Below, in pieces: positions 1 through 14,600 of a stretch of DNA of 64,000 nt. The stretch comes from Patagioenas fasciata. Taxonomy: Eukaryota; Chordata; Aves; Columbiformes; Columbidae. Location: the NCBI RefSeq assembly GCF_037038585.1, contig NC_092525.1, positions 23,828,867-23,892,866 on the forward strand, written 5' to 3'. The translations under genes and the position numbers were made by a program. How positions within the stretch are numbered: the stretch's first letter is position 1; each line of letters starts with the position of its first letter. Under the pieces are notes generated by a model. The model ran no database searches. It had not been told where the DNA came from and saw only the letters and a list, made by a program, of their open reading frames with translations.

Positions 1-3000
1 ATGTGGCTTTTTCTAGAAATGCAGCTCTCTGTTGTTGGCAGCAGCTTAGGGAGGGTATTGTGAAAAACAACACAGAAATTGTGTTTCCATTACTGCTACC
101 TAAATGAATGCATCACTTTGTAAGTATGATAATGTATTTATCTTTTTCTTTGGTTGCTTTCTCAAAAGGAAAAAGAGCTTTCATTTTGATTTTACCTTAA
201 GGTATCCATTCCTTTTAGGTTTCCTCTCCCATCTCCTGTCTCTCTTTCCCCATGAACTGGTCTTTTGTGCCTTGTTTAACAGTTCCTGCAGGTCTGGGGT
301 GCACAGTTTGTACTTTAGGTTAAATTCTGCTCGCTGCTTTGAAATGATGGCATCTGCTGGCAGAACGCATTGTTGACAGTGAGGCTCTGCCTTTGCACCT
401 CACATATGGGTTCCCAGGATGTAGATTGAATGGGAATTAAGTGGTTGGTGAGAGAGTAGCTCTGAGCAGTAAAATACAGAGGAGATTGTTGTGTTTACTT
501 TTTTTTTTTTGTCTTCCCTTCCTAGCCATTTTAGGATATAGTGTAGCTCCAAAAGGATCAGAGCTGGGCAAAGGCTCTTCAGTTCCCATCTGCTAGACCT
601 GGAGTGCTGTAGGTGGCACTCAGTGGCTCAGGGTGGGGTTCAGCTCTGCAATGCCCAAGTGCAGACCAGCAAATCTTCTCCCTGTAAGCACAAAATTGAG
701 GACTAGCCTCCTACCAGCAGGCTATCCCAAACATATGAGACTTTTCTGAGCTTAAGAAAGAAAAGACAGATGTATGCTAGCAGTGGAGTTGTGCTTCATG
801 AGCTGCCTCCAAGGCCCCACTGCTCTGCAGGGTTCCCTGCTTCAAATGGTATGATTATTGGACATCATTATTTTGTCATCAGTTCACAAAGTTACTGCAG
901 CTCCCTCTCCCTCAAGGCCAGAGGTGAATGCGTTCTCCAAGACCAGCTTTCAAGGCAGCGGTCCATGTATAAACAGCAGCGCTACCTACAAATTCATTGT
1001 GAGACAAGTCTCCCAGCACCTTCGCATTTGCTCTGTTAAACAAGCCCCAGTGGTCCAAGGAAAGCCACGCCAGTCTCTAGGATGTAGCTGTATGCGATGA
1101 GCTGCTTTATAACTTCATTGCCAGCCATCCCTATTTTGACTTACCTCCGCTCTCCTTCCTGTCCACTCGTTCTGTTTGTCATGCCGCAAGGTTGGCGCAT
1201 GTACTGCCTGTGATGGGCTGCAATGGTGCGAAAGCTTTGTCCCATGTTGGAGCATCTGCTGACCTTACCTGAAATCAAAGGGGTTGTCGATGAGGAGGGG
1301 ATTCAGGAAGGAAATGAATTGACATTTCAGCTCCTCCCCGTTACACTGGGTGACTGACTTTGTGAGCACTGGGAGAATTAGTGGTTAGTGAATTGTCAAA
1401 AAGCACTGCAGTCCAGGCAACACCTGGGGAGCTGAGACCGTGGTGGCAGTGGTGGGCTTTTCGCCAGGAGGGGTGTATCATCGATATTGGTATCACGGTG
1501 TTGCTTTCTTGAATGAAGCCCTGCAGTATTTGAGATCTGAGACTTGGCAGATGCCCATTCCCAGTGTAGCTGGATTGCTGATCAGTTCTGCGAACCTGGG
1601 CTGCTGTCACCCACTGTAATTCAGTGTCCAGCACAGCTCTTGCCTTGTGGCTTCTGGGTAGCCCTTGCATGAGTCTGGGGAGCAACTTGGCTGTCGGAAA
1701 TAAAAGCATCACTTGTGTGTCAGGGTGAGGGCTGGGTCATTTTCTGCCTTGTTACACATTTACCAAAGGCTCTTCACTCTTGTGTTGTAGAGCGCTTGCC
1801 CATCTCTTACTCCCTGGAGCATGAGTGCCTTGGGTTGGAGGGTTCCTGGGCAATAGGAAGCAGGGGCAGCGCTGTTTTCTGCCTGCTGCCTGTCTCTGAG
1901 GCTCTGGAGGGCAGTGTCTGAGCAGAGTCCAGGTCGTTTCCCTGAGTGCTGCTTCTAAAACACAGCCTGGAGTGGATGCTGAACACAAATACAGCTGGTG
2001 AAGATGGACCCGGTGCCTCTTCTGGCTCAGCAGTGCCCATGTCGTCTGGCTGGTTACTCCATGAACCTCCTCGGGCAGCTGCTGGGAATGTGACAGGTGT
2101 TGACTTGTGCCCCTTGCGTGGCAGAGCAGCGCAGCAGAGAGGAGTTGAGGCTCGAGAAATGCTGAATGTCCTGTGGAGTGTGCCCATGGAGGGTGCTGGA
2201 GAGGGGAGTTTCGGGGAGAGCAGAGAGGCAACTCTTCTGATGTGTCTTGGGGACTTGGAGTTGCTTTGTCCCTTTGTTTGTTTTGACCACTGGAGACTTA
2301 GTGAACAAGGACAGCATTAGCCAGCAGATAGCTGCAGTTGCCCAGTGGGAAGGACAGATGCTGCATAACAAAGATGAACCATGGAGAGCTGTTGGTAGTA
2401 CCTGGCCTGAGATGGCTGAGAGGCCTGCTAGTCCTTCAGTGACAAAAATCTCCTTTTTCCTGTTATTTCTCTGTGGGACTTGCCTGGAATAACAGTAGTA
2501 TCTGAGACCCTCCTGCTAGGAAATCACAGCTGTTTAGCTTCATTTGAATCTGGTTTGGGTTACTTAAGTTTTAAATGAAATCTTACTAAAAGATATAAAA
2601 ATAACTGACATAACTGCTCTAAGAGTTTATTCAGTCCCTCTTACTGTAATCGCAGAATGGTTTGGGTTGGAAGAGACCTTAAAGATCATCTAATTCAAAG
2701 CCCTCTGCCATGGACAGGGACACCTGCCACTAGACCAGGTTGCTCAAAGCCCTGTTCAAACTGGCCTTGAAACACCTGAGTGCTTTGCAGCTTAGTTTGT
2801 ACTTTGCCCCAGAAATGAGATTATTCCTTCCCTTTGCCAGGTGGGTGACTCCTGGTGATGTGGCTTCTTCTGCTTTCTAAGAGTCTAAAACCATGTAAAT
2901 CTGCCTGTATGTCTTTGTTCAATTGAAATTAATTTATTGGAGAAGGGAGGGAACCTGCAACTCCATTTCTGGTCAGTTTACCTTTGAAGGACTGATTGCA

Positions 3001-5569
3001 GGTAGATGGATTTTGCCCAAACAAAAATAGTAATTGGATAACTCCCCATTCCAGGTAAAGATTTTCTTTCTAGCCTTTTTACATAGGTCTGTTTTTTGTT
3101 TTCCCTCAGATTCCCCTCACCCCTCCACTCCTCCCCCCAGGATTACGGGAGTGAAGTGTCGGTAACACTCTTAAAAACCACAAACCAGGGTCAGGTCTGG
3201 CTTTAAATTATAGCTGAGAATACCAGGGCCTTCAGAAATCCTATGGATACAACCAATACCTTGGACATTGCTATGGGTGTAAAACCTCTGCAGCCTAGGA
3301 ATCTGTGCAGCCCAGGTAATATGGGGCAGCTACCTTTCCAGGATGGGGATATTTTCATTACAGGGCTCTGGTAGGAGGAATAGAAGAGACTGTAACCAAG
3401 GTGAAAGCATTCATTCTGGATTAATATTTTGGGATCCTAAAGGACAAGAATTGGGAAAGAGCATGAAAGAGGAAGTGGAGAAAAAGCATGATCATCTCAT
3501 CTTTCCTTCCATCCACGTGAAGAGCAGCTGTTCTGATAGGCTGCATTTTCAGAGGCACATGTGCAAGACCAGGGTTCCCAAGAGGACACGTGACAGGACA
3601 GGACTAGCCGAGCTGACATCCAGCTGGATGCTGGATTGCTTCAGGAACAGTCTGTGCATCATTGTGAGCTGTGATAAATGGTGACTGAAGCAAATGATTT
3701 ATTTCAGAACTGCCTGTGAACTCTTCTCCATGGGGATTTGAGCTCCCAAGGGGAATAAGAATGACTTTCCTGCTGAAATTGGGCATGGTTTGTTTTTGGA
3801 GAGCTTGGAGCAAAGCCATCCAGTAGCTGAAAGACAACAAGGTGACTATTGTGCTTCCCTCACTTGGTCAGCAGGACTTGCTTCTGCCTGGTTCTCAGCC
3901 CATGGAGCTGAAGAAATGAGAAGAAAGCTGAGCCTCTGTTCTATGTTTCTCCCAACAGCTCTGTGGGTTTCTCATTTCTCTTTGCAAAACTGGAGCTGGA
4001 AATGTCCTGTTAATAGGAGACGTATTTGCTGGGGGCCTGCAGCTGTGTTTGGATGTGACCTCTCTGGCTTGTAACACAGAAATCAGGGACTCGTTGCTGT
4101 TTGCTTTGGGAAAAGAATGAAGGCGCAGTGCCTGGAGTTGTGAGGTAGGAAGGGAGCAAAGCCCTTGGCTTTTCCTTAGAGATTAATAAATAGAGCTGAG
4201 ACAAAACGAGTGGCTATTTGCAAAAGTGTGCTCTGCTTTGAACCAAGAGGGAGCTCTGGCTGAGTTGTGGTAGCTGCAGTTCTGTGTCATTCTTTCCGTA
4301 GGGCTTAGAGGAACCTGTCCAGCCCATGCTAATCACAGTGGCTGGCAACCTTTGTGCGTCCGTGCTGGAAACGGCACAGAAATAACTGCTTTCCTGAAGT
4401 ATTTGTGCTGCACCCAACGTTTCTGGATGAAGGCAATGCTGGATGGTTTTTCTCTGAAGGTTGCAATGCTCTGAGGGATGCACAAAAAGAGAAACATGAG
4501 AAATCCTGGTGTTTGTCTGCTTCCTGCCTGTTTCTTGTGCTTGGCCACTGAGGAACCTTGTATGTCTTGCCTGTGCGGTCACTTCCACTGTTGAGCTGTA
4601 ATTCCTCCGAACGTGTGGTCACGTTCCTGCAGTCCTCTCCTTGCGCTGTGGGTCCATCTTGATCTCTGTCGCCATTGAAGGGAGCAGGGGCTCTGCAGGC
4701 CCTCCCAGCCTGCCTTCCTCCTCACTCAGCTCTTCTGCCTCTTGTCTTTGTTGCGTCTCTCCCTAATTCCTGCTGGGTTTGCCTCAGGCCTTGGTTCCTG
4801 GCCCTTGTCCAGCCTCTGGCTTCTGAATCACGGGCAGGGCCAGAGCAGGAGGGGCTGATGCCTTCCTGCTTTCAAAATGTGTACAGTGTTGTCTTCAACT
4901 GTTTTGGGGACATGGTGTGCATTTGGTTTGGTTTAGCTGTTTGCCATTCTCGAGTTGGTGTCCTGATCCTACCTGCTGTGCTCTGGTGACCACCTCTCCG
5001 GTGTGCCTGTCCAAAGGACTGCAAGCTCCCCGTGCAGGGAACACGTATCTGTGTGCGTGTCCGTGTGTGTGTACATACTTGCTAGTGCTCCACAAATAAC
5101 CACGTGTCACGGCTTGTAACCCCGCGGCAGGCAAACCGCTTTAGCGGTGCTGGAATGTGCAAGGTATGGCACATGACTCCAAAGGTGGGACGCGCGGAGG
5201 CCACGTGTGCAGAGCGCTTCAGGTACTAGTAAGTAACGCACAGTTCTCTGTGTTGTGGTGGCACAGATCCATTTCCTCGTAGTAGGAGGTTCGTGTGTCT
5301 GTAATGACTGCCATGCCATTAAAGCATGTTTCTCTGTCAAGTGTGAGGGAGGGAGGAAGAGCCCCTTCCCCCAAGAGATGTGCCGGCAGCTGCGTGCTCT
5401 TCCCCACCCCTGCAGATTCTTAGCGTGCTGGCAGGGGGCCTTGAGGAGACCTTGGACTGGCGCTTGCATACTGTCCGTCCCTGCTGCATGCTTGAATGCA
5501 ACATAGAGAGTGAGTATTGTGTCCGGTGTAGAAGCAAGCTGCTAACAACTCTTTTCTCTTTGCCTTTAG
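1..5569 (+). other. PACS2: PACS2 intron (3' portion; begins off window)
   Basis: No PACS2 exon was recognised before the acceptor TTTAG at 5569. I looked for the exon expected upstream, ending in a TYKQKS-like sequence, and did not see it. The first base of the next exon completes a split codon. The only repeat recognised is a CR1 3' end at about 2646-2775. Open frames here are short, mutually overlapping on both strands and rich in Cys/Trp/Ser, as expected for non-coding DNA. Confidence 0.75.
2646..2775 (-). mobile_element. CR1 LINE 3' fragment, antisense to PACS2
   Basis: The + strand reads AGAATGGTTTGGGTTGGAAG, then AGACCTTAAAGATCATCTAA, then a stretch ending in GGTTGCTCAAAGCCC. This is the reverse complement of the avian CR1 3' terminus, so the element points to the - strand with its 3' end near 2646. 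It is a severely 5'-truncated copy of about 130 bp, with the usual mismatches to the family. It lies in PACS2 intronic sequence. Confidence 0.85.
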
Positions 5570-5612
5570 CCCTGATGAAGAATCTTCGCAGAAGTTCATT
5601 CCCTTTGTTGGG
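5570..5612 (+). CDS. PACS2: PACS2 coding exon A
   Basis: A 43-base exon between acceptor TGCCTTTAG and donor GGG|GTGAGT. The first base completes a split codon, then 14 codons read [14 protein letters not shown]. The upstream partner exon is outside the window. This is the start of the conserved FVGVVKVG block that continues directly in the next exon. It ends in phase 0. Confidence 0.9.
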
Positions 5613-8600
5613 GTGAGTGTTATCGCAGTTACAGCTAGAATATGTCCGCAAGTGTAAGCTCAAGCTTATGTGGTTTCTGGGGTAGAAGAGGAGCATTGGG
5701 TGCTCCAAGGTAGGGTGTCAGCATGAGCATTTAATGGTTGGATGCAACTGCCTGGTACATAAGCAAACCTCTAAGATGCCTCAACAAACTACAGGGTGTA
5801 TTTTTTTTTCCGGGCAGTGCTGTGCTGCATTCCTGCCAGCACTGAAGCATCGCCTTGCTGTTGCCTTGTTCATTCCATACAGAGAGGAAAGTCTGATGCT
5901 GAAGTACTCTGATCCACAACCTGTCTTTGCTGCGGACCAAAGCACCTAGTTGGTGAGGAATTGTTGCTGGACCACATGCGAAGGAAGGTGGTGTGTTCCT
6001 AGAAACCTGATCTCAGGGTTGCTATGCCCAGCATTGCCCTAGGTGATTGATTTGGCCAAATTTGCTATTCCAGTGTCAGTCTTCTGTGTGCTTGTCATGA
6101 ATGGTCTCCAGTCCTCTTAATATCCCGTCCACTCCAGGGAAGTGGAGAGTACATCCCACTAGGGAGATCATTTTATACCACTTTTGAGTCTGGGGCAGTA
6201 GTTATTTAATACATTTTTTATTATGTGAGTATGTATTTGGATAGTAGTCCCTGGATTTTCTTCCTGTCCTTATCTTGAAATGTTCCCAGCTCAGGTGGCC
6301 AAGCCTAGAGTATCTAGGCAGAGGTGTGTTTGTGCTTCTATCAGTGTGGTTTGTGCACTGTGTACCTTTTCTAGTTTCCCTCCCCTTATTTGGTCACACT
6401 CTTCAATTCATCAAGCTCTAGGTATAAAGTTGTTGACCTGTGGCCAAAAGGAGATCATCCCCTGGCTGCTCTTCAGCTACGGGATGTCCTCTTCACAGTT
6501 TCTGCCTGCTCTCCTGTAGCTTCTCTTTCTTATGTGCTGGCTGTCTCGTTCTGCCTTCTGTGTTAACCTGACTGGTGTGTGTTCCCGTTTATACCCCTGT
6601 CAGTGTGCCAGAGCTAATCTGAAATCCCAAGGTGTTTCAAAACTTAAGTCTCTCTTGCCCTCAGGCTGACCCTGCTTTCACTCTGCTGTCTCTTCGAAGT
6701 CAGAGTCTCTCTCTGCAGTGTTCCTGAGAAGACAATCTGCTTTTGTTTGTTGAAGGAAAGATGTCCTCTGCAAAAGCAGACACACACATCTTCCCTATTT
6801 GTTCCCTGCTGATGAGCTTTTCTGTGATCTTGTCCCTCCCATGAACTGCAATTGCTGGTGAAGAACTGTTATGAAGCAGCTGTTTCACCTTTCCCAATAG
6901 TATGAAAAGCCCAGAAGGGCTTGGAAGCTCCTGGACTTGTGTCATTGCAGCTGTTGTGCGCTGCAAAGCTTTTCTTTGGGTCTGGTTTAATTCAGTGCTG
7001 TGTACAAGCAAGTGGGGCTCAGAGTGTTTGTCCAGTTGCTCTAAAAAGATTGTTGCCCTGACATTAGCAATTCTAGTCTGGATTTGATTGTCTGAAAGTG
7101 GGAAGAGTGAACAGCTCTGAGTACTCAATGCTGCCAAAACACAAAAATACTTGCCTTGAAAGAACAGGCTGACTTCATGTCAGCTGGTGGTGAAGATCAA
7201 ATCAGTGCTGCTCATTCTTGCTTCTGAAGTGTTCCAGACACAGTGGTTCCCCATGAGACACATCTGAAGAACCTCTGAAAGACCATTTGCAGGTGTCTTG
7301 TAAATTCTGAGGCTGAACACAAGCACCAAAGCCCCTTCCCTCAGCTGCAGCCTGCTTGGAGCTGTTGGCCAAGGAAGAGAGGGAGCCAGCAACATTTGAG
7401 TTTGCGATTCCTGATGTTGACTGGACTTGATTTGCTTTAAGGGTACAAAACCTGATGTCCTGCAGCCGGGTTGCGCAGTCTTTGACCCAGCCGGTAGCGA
7501 GGCAGTGCTGTGCTGCTCAGCCAGGCTCTGAAGTGGTGGGAGCCTCACCCCACAAAGAGCTGGTCGGGTGGCAGGGCTGTGTGGTGGTGTGCCTGCCTTG
7601 TGCTGGCAGCCAGGTCCAGGGTTGTTAACAAGATGCATCTCCTTCCTGAAGGAAAAGGAGTCTGGCTGCTGCAGTGTTCCTGCGCAGAGGCCTCGTTGGG
7701 GCTGCAGCAGTCTCAGTGCCTCCCTGAGCGGAGAGAAGGGAAAGTATTTAACCTTGTCTGCCTCCCATGTATCTGAACTTCAGCGTCTCCAGTCAACCAG
7801 CAAGGGGCAAAAAGGCCAGAGGAGGTGTCCTGTCTGGCTTGCAGATCAAGGTGGCTGTAGGCAGGTTTCTGTAGTGCTTGTTCTTCCCCAAGCTCCTCTG
7901 CCTCTCATCCTCTTGCTCACGGCTAGTTATGGTCTGTGAAACATCCACTTGGTGTTTAACATATAAAGCATGTATGGCTGCTGAATGCCAGAGCCTGATT
8001 TGTTATGCTTTGGATAGAGACTGGCCAAACGGAGCTGCAGCCACCCTCTCCCAAACCAGTGTCCCCTCAGGAAGCTTCTGCACACATGGCTGAGCTCATG
8101 ATGGCTTTTCCAAGACTGGAGCTAGCAGGGAATCCACCAGCACCTGACAACTCTAAGATCTGCTGTTGAGCATATACCTCTCCCGCTCCGAACTGTGCAA
8201 AGTTTTGTGCTTCTAACGATTAGGTCTTTTTTGTTGATCCCATAGCACAGAAGTAATGCTCCCTAGAGATGTGGTCTAGACATGGTCATGTCTGAACTTA
8301 ATGATCTGTTTTCAAACCAAACAGACTATGTGACATAATTTCTCATCCTAAAGCAAGTGTTACTGACTTGAGATCCCTTTGCAGCTCTTTGCCATTTGTC
8401 AACATTTATATAGGGTAGACATTAGCCCTGGATGCAAGTTTCTTAAGGACCTTAAGAAGGGTCTCTCCTCTGCAGTGTCGAGACTAATGATCCCTGTGCA
8501 CTCTAGCAGATTATTGCTACAGAAGGTCCCTGCTTTTATATCACAAAGGGTCATTTTATCTTTGTAGGCATAGCGTGTTCTTTGGAGCTTGTGTTTGTAG

Positions 8601-11600
8601 TATGCTCTGTTCCACAAATTACTGTCAGTGGCTTTTTTCATTAACCTGAATGTACTAGCTGGTGGTTGGCCATATTGGATTGTGTTTGTATCCTTTTTAT
8701 AGTATGATATGGATCATTCTGGCCTGTCCATGTGGTGGTGTGTCCGTGCCCAGAGGCTTTGCTGGACACTTCCCTTGCTTGGAGACCAGGAAACTCTGGT
8801 CAGAAACTCTACTTTGTTGCTTTTGTGGTTTCCTAACAAACACCAACTATGCTGCACTTGTGCAGTTAGCACAGTACGTCTGTAATGAGCAGGTGTATCA
8901 AAGCAATACTAAAGGGATATTTATGCTCCTTTTTTATCCCTGCCCTGTTTCCACAGACGGACAGGGTAGTTGCCATAGTATGGGGCTGGTGGTGAGCTTT
9001 TCTGAGCTGTGCAGATCTGTAACAGCTTCATAGGGTCTGTGCTGGCTTTTGTGAGCTCATACACCATTGGAACCTGCCTGGCTCTTAGAAACTCCACTTC
9101 TTAACATACTTTAATACTACTCTGACTGCAGGGACAGTGCTGAGAGAGCTGTACGGATGAACTTAGTTTAGGGGTTCCCAAAGTTCAGGGGACTCCTGTT
9201 TCATCGAGCTCTTCTGTTTTGCCCCCTCTAGGTGGTGAAGGTTGGAATAGTGGAACAATCTTCCGCAACGTCAGGTAACAAGCATCTTGTGTGTGCTTTC
9301 TGTGTCGTACAGGTGGTGGGAGCCTGACTTCACAGGCTGAACGAACTTGTCCCTTGCTGATGCCTTAGAGTTTTGTAAGGTGGAATTGGATTTTATTAGC
9401 TCCCATTTCCACGAGGCCTCTCTCAAAGAGAATACTTTTCTTCTTCTTACTTAACAAGGAGCTTCAGGCCAGCTAAAATTCCCTCACCTTCATCCAGGGA
9501 AGCTCCAGTTGTGTGCAAACACCATTTTTTGTATGTGTATTCTCAGCGGGGTGGATTCACTGCTGTGGTTATCCAGGTTCCTGCTCCAAACTGGGGAGGC
9601 AATTAATGGGAAGTTCATGCCTGTCTCCCTAGACTGAGCTCAATTGCCTAATAAAATGAATCTCAAACATGTGCCTAACGCTGGGAACGCCAGGATAGGC
9701 AACCAGTTTGTCAATCTGACAACAAACTGAGACTTTTTTTTAATGGGGGTGTGCAAAGCTGATTTACATGATACTGCCTGTCTACACACATGGACATGGG
9801 TTAGTGCTATTTATCAATGTGAACTTGTTTTTTCCTCCTTCATACACACTACTAGTGAGGAATATTTTTTTTTCCCGTCATCTGTTGGGTTTGTTTCTTA
9901 TATTGCTTCACTATTAAACTCAAATTCCAGGGCCCTGCGTTACACACAGGTTTGTGTGTGGAGGCAGCCCTTCTGTGGGTCACTCCTTGATGGCAAGAGT
10001 CTCCCACCCTTCTAAAGGGTCAGCCTGAAGGGACTGATGCCTTGAGCTACCCCAGTGTGCATGTGCTGGGCTACAAGATAAACCCAGACAAACAGTTTGA
10101 CTTCTTTTCTGCAAGGTGACTCTGATGATGCAGCTCCCTCCAGCTCCAGTGTCCTTTCTTCTACCCCACCTTCTGCATCTCCTGCTGTGAAAGAAGCCTC
10201 CCCCACACCACCTTCCTCACCGTCTGTCACAGGCAGCTTCTCATCCTCAAGGTAAAGTATGTTTTGTCTACTTACACCTCCCTTGGTTGTTTTATCTGAT
10301 GTATACTTGAGAGAGGAAAACTCTCCTACAGGAAAAACAATAGCTCTGCTTTCTCCCTCCCTAGCAAACACTTCAAGTTGTCGACTTTCTGCTTCACCTC
10401 TGTCACCTCTGGAGTGACTGGGTCCTTGCTGGCCGACAAGGAGCTGGACGGGCTAGAGAGGATCTTGCACCCCCATGGGAAGGCTGCATTTCTCAAGGGC
10501 AGACACATTGGAACTAGGAGGGGCAGCCTTGTTTCTGTTAGCCTGTCAGAAACCCTGGTTCCAATAAGCTGTTGCAGCAGGCGGTTTGGGAAGGCTTGTG
10601 TTCTCCATTTGCTGATACTTTCTCTTTGAGACTGAATTCTCTTGGAGAAATCTGTAGCCAAATAAAATACCAACCCTAATTCATGTGGATGCTGGCCTAA
10701 TCCCTCATGATCCTTATGTTTTCAAGGACCAAGGGAGTGTAAGGTCAGGGTGACCCTATGGAAGGGGCAGGCTGCTTCTCTGTGAGGGGAGAGCTGATAG
10801 TTGTAAGGCGATGTAGTGGAATTGCAGTTCACGTTCATGTGTGTACCTGAAAACATGTCAGAACATCAAGGAGACAGCACCTGTAGTCAACACAATGCTC
10901 TGGCCTAGCTGAAATTTTTAGGGGTGAAGGGAGGAAGTCCCTTTAAAATCTACAGTACAGAATTGCCATGGCCAGGACTCTCATTTTGCTGTGGCACAAA
11001 ACATTGATGTAGCTGTCTAATGTTCTGTATGCAGTTCTGGTACCCAGAAGCAGACAGTGGTTAGAAGCAGTCCAGGGTTAGAGTTAAAGGTTTGGGGGAG
11101 TGCAGACAATGCAAGGCGACCAAGGGGACAGAGCAGCAGCCTTGTGAGGGGAAACTTGAAGCACCTGGGCTCCGCAGTTTGAGGGAGGAGGGGGAAGAGG
11201 TAAGCCACTCAAGTTTTGTAGAATCACAGTGGCGATGGGTTTGTTGAATATTGAACTGTCGTTCACTGAACCTGAGATACAAGACCCGGACATGCAGTGA
11301 CACTGGCAAGAGGTCAGTTAAAAGGAAGAAAGGAAGGGACTTTAGCACACAGCAGGAAAGGCCTATCAGGACAGTCCCTGCCTCTGCTGCTTCTGTGGCA
11401 GCAGAACCAGCAGGTCAAAGGGGGGTTAGGCAGACTTGTGGACAGCAGATCCATTAATGGATACTGAAGGGTGACTTAGGGATGTCCCCTCTAACATCCC
11501 TAATCCTGTGATTGTCAGGCTGGGGAAGTCCAAGGGATTGCTCTGCAGTTAGAGACCAGGCTCACATGCTCTCCCTAAGCAGCATCTCTTTCTGTCCCCG

Positions 11601-14600
11601 CTGGAGACAGAATGGGGACATTCCTTCCCATCTCAGAGCACCTTATGGGGACCTTTAACCTCTGACTTCTTAAACTGGCTTGAGAATCCCCTTTTAACAG
11701 AGGAAATGGAAATGCGGAAGTCCCAGTTTAGCAGGTGCCTGGCAACTGGAAGGTGTTAGTGGCTATTAGCCTGTGCCAGGAGGCCCAGGCCCCCAAGTCT
11801 CTCCTGGTGACCCCTGTGGTTTGGTGGCAGGAGACCCCTGCTGGTCCCAGCAGCAGCTGCTGGCAGTGCAGGGAGCTGGGGGCTGTGCAGACTCTGGAGA
11901 GCAGAGCTGACTTCTCGTGTGTGAGCTTTCCAAAGGTGGAAGTGGTTTGGCCACCTGCAGGAGTGCAGGCTATTAAAGTGAGCCATGGATGCAAGTTGAC
12001 ACCCCAGCTCTAGGAGTCCAGTACTTTTGGTTTTATGCTGTGTGGTAAAATCATCAAGAAATTATGAAGTTTAGGTTCAACATTGTTCCATCTCCACTGA
12101 TCTGTATGTGACAGCACAGGGGGTGGAGGGTGACGCAGACTGAAAGATTAAGCCACATGTTTAACCAGAGATGGAGCAGAAAATCCTGTCTGGGCATAGT
12201 GAACATTATAATGCTTTGTCTTTATACCTGATATGAGAAATTTTATGCAAAGGAGCCTTAAAATCCAAAGCTACTTCTCCAAAACCTCATGCTTAAAGAA
12301 TCTCACTTCTGAAATGGCCCTGAGAACTCATAACCCGGTTTTGGTGATCAAAGATGAACTCTGCTTTGCGATCTGGCTTTCAGCTGAATAAATGCTAAAG
12401 AAAAGGAAATTGTTTGCTGAGAGGACCTTAACGATGGAGTGTCCTTGTTTTACCTTGACAGTTTCTTATTAGACAGGTGGTGTAGAGGGGTGTGTGTTTC
12501 ATTCAAGATCACAGATTCATCTTCCTTAACAATGGCCATTTCTCAAACAGGGCACACAGACTGGTAGATAAGTTACTTTTTTCCCTTGTAGTTGTAAACT
12601 ATTCAGCACTCTGTCATTGTGCCAGAAGAAGAGGCTGTCAGCCACAGGTCTGCTGAATGATAAAGCCCTGCTCTGCTCGAGGCTGACTGGTGAGAGGTGG
12701 GAGCAGGCAAGGGGTAGAACTTCCCAGGCTGCTCATCTTCCCTTTTCTGGCTCAAGAAAGGCTGGCAGCATGTGTTTAGGTGATGCATGTCTGTTACCAC
12801 ATGATGCACAGGAGTTTTCAACAGCAGATCAAGTCCTGAAATCTGCTGTTGTCTAGCAATCATCACAGGACTGTCAGAGCATTTTCCCAGCAGGGGAATT
12901 CCCCCACATGCAGCAGGACCATGCGGTGGATCACCCAGTGCCTGCTGCATTTACAGGGTCCTGTCTAAGCTCATTACAGTTCTGTGCTGCCAAACTGGTG
13001 CCACTGTGTAACATGACCTAGGCTGTGTCACTCGGCAATGACTTCTTGTGCTTTTGTGATTATTTGGTCTCACTACAAAATGTTGCTGCCTGTTTTCTTG
13101 AAGAGCCAGGTGCTTGTCCTCTGACCATCTGGTCAGGAGTGTCAGCCACTCTGAAAAAACACAGATGGGGTGAATTTCTGCTAAATGCTCTGCAGAAATT
13201 ACCTTCTCTTCTTGTTTTCCAGCCAGAACCTCGGTGCTGAGTTGATGGGCCTGCAGGTGGATTACTGGATTGCAGCTCCACCCATGGACAGAAAGAGAGA
13301 CCCAGAGAAGAAGGACCCTTCCACTACCAAAAACACACTGAAATGCACTTTCCGGTCCCTCCAGGTCAGCAGATTACCTGCAAGCGGTGAGATTGCCACC
13401 ACTCCAACGATGTCCATGACTGTCGTGACAAAAGAGAAGAACAAGAAAGGTAAGGTGGATGCATTTACTGCTGCCAAAGGCCAAGAATGCAATGCTGTTA
13501 TTCCTGTTCTGCCACTCCAGTGCTGCCTGACTTGTCAGTCCTGCATTACAGTATCTTAGTCATGTTTTTATCCCCAAAATACTAGTCTGCCTATAGATGA
13601 GAAGTGACTGCATAAGGTGATAGTTTGAAAGATTGTTTCCTCTTTCTGCTGTAGAAAGCGGATGTGTTCACCCTTACAGCTGAACAGCTGAGGTGGTATA
13701 GTATGACAGAACAAAGGTGGGGCCAGAGCAAGGATGTTTGTGGGTGGCTGTACTCTGGGCAGCTTCCCTGTCTTCCCAGTGAGCCTGCTGGTGCTGCTTT
13801 GGGGTGTCAGATTCGGTAAGAGGCAGCTTGTGCCCCAATGACCAGAGTCAGGACAGACCCTGCAGCCTGTACAGCTCTGTGCTCTGGCCTCTCCTCTGCC
13901 ACACAAAAGATGTGCACACAGAGGCAGGACATGTGTGTATCCCATCGTGTTGCAGCATGCGGTGGCAGCAGCCCCCGCAGAAACATTTTGCTGGATTTGA
14001 CACGGTGCCCTCATGTTAAAATACCACTGTAACAGCTGGACAAATGCACCAGTCAGACCTGCCAAGCCATTGCTAGATGTGCTTGAACATACCAGAGGTG
14101 TTGTCATGCAGAGCAGGGCTGCAGCCGTGTCAGCTCTACTACAGGAGCTCTTACATTCTTGCCCAGGGTCCTTTGTGGGACAAAAGGAGCTAAAAGAGAA
14201 ATGCTGTCAGTGCAAAGGTCAATATTAACTTTTCTGCCTTTTTAATCTTCTCTTAAACTCATGGCTTCTTGTTTATTTTCTCAAAACAAAAAGCCATTTT
14301 AAATGTTGTCAGTAATTCTGTATTTGCTCCTGGCTTCGGTAGTGTGAAAAATTAGAAACTGAGAACAGCTCTGCAGCAAAGTATTTTCAAGGAAGCAGTA
14401 AGGCAGTTCTGCACTTACATTCAACTGCCAGTAGCTGTCCTTCACAACATCTTCCTGCCCGTGGGCCTGGAAGGCATTCCTGGTGGAAGCAGGTTTTTGG
14501 GGACTCTGAGGGACAGCTGACAGACCAGTGGCTGCAGGACATGAGTGCATAACCCTGCAGCCAGGTCACTGCTGGGCCATTGTAGCTGCGGCACTGCTGG

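Noticed and set aside
1341..2371. Cluster of 100-160-codon frames on both strands in the first PACS2 intron
   Set aside because: Several frames overlap each other on opposite strands, none resembles a missing PACS2 exon, and none has a matching splice phase.
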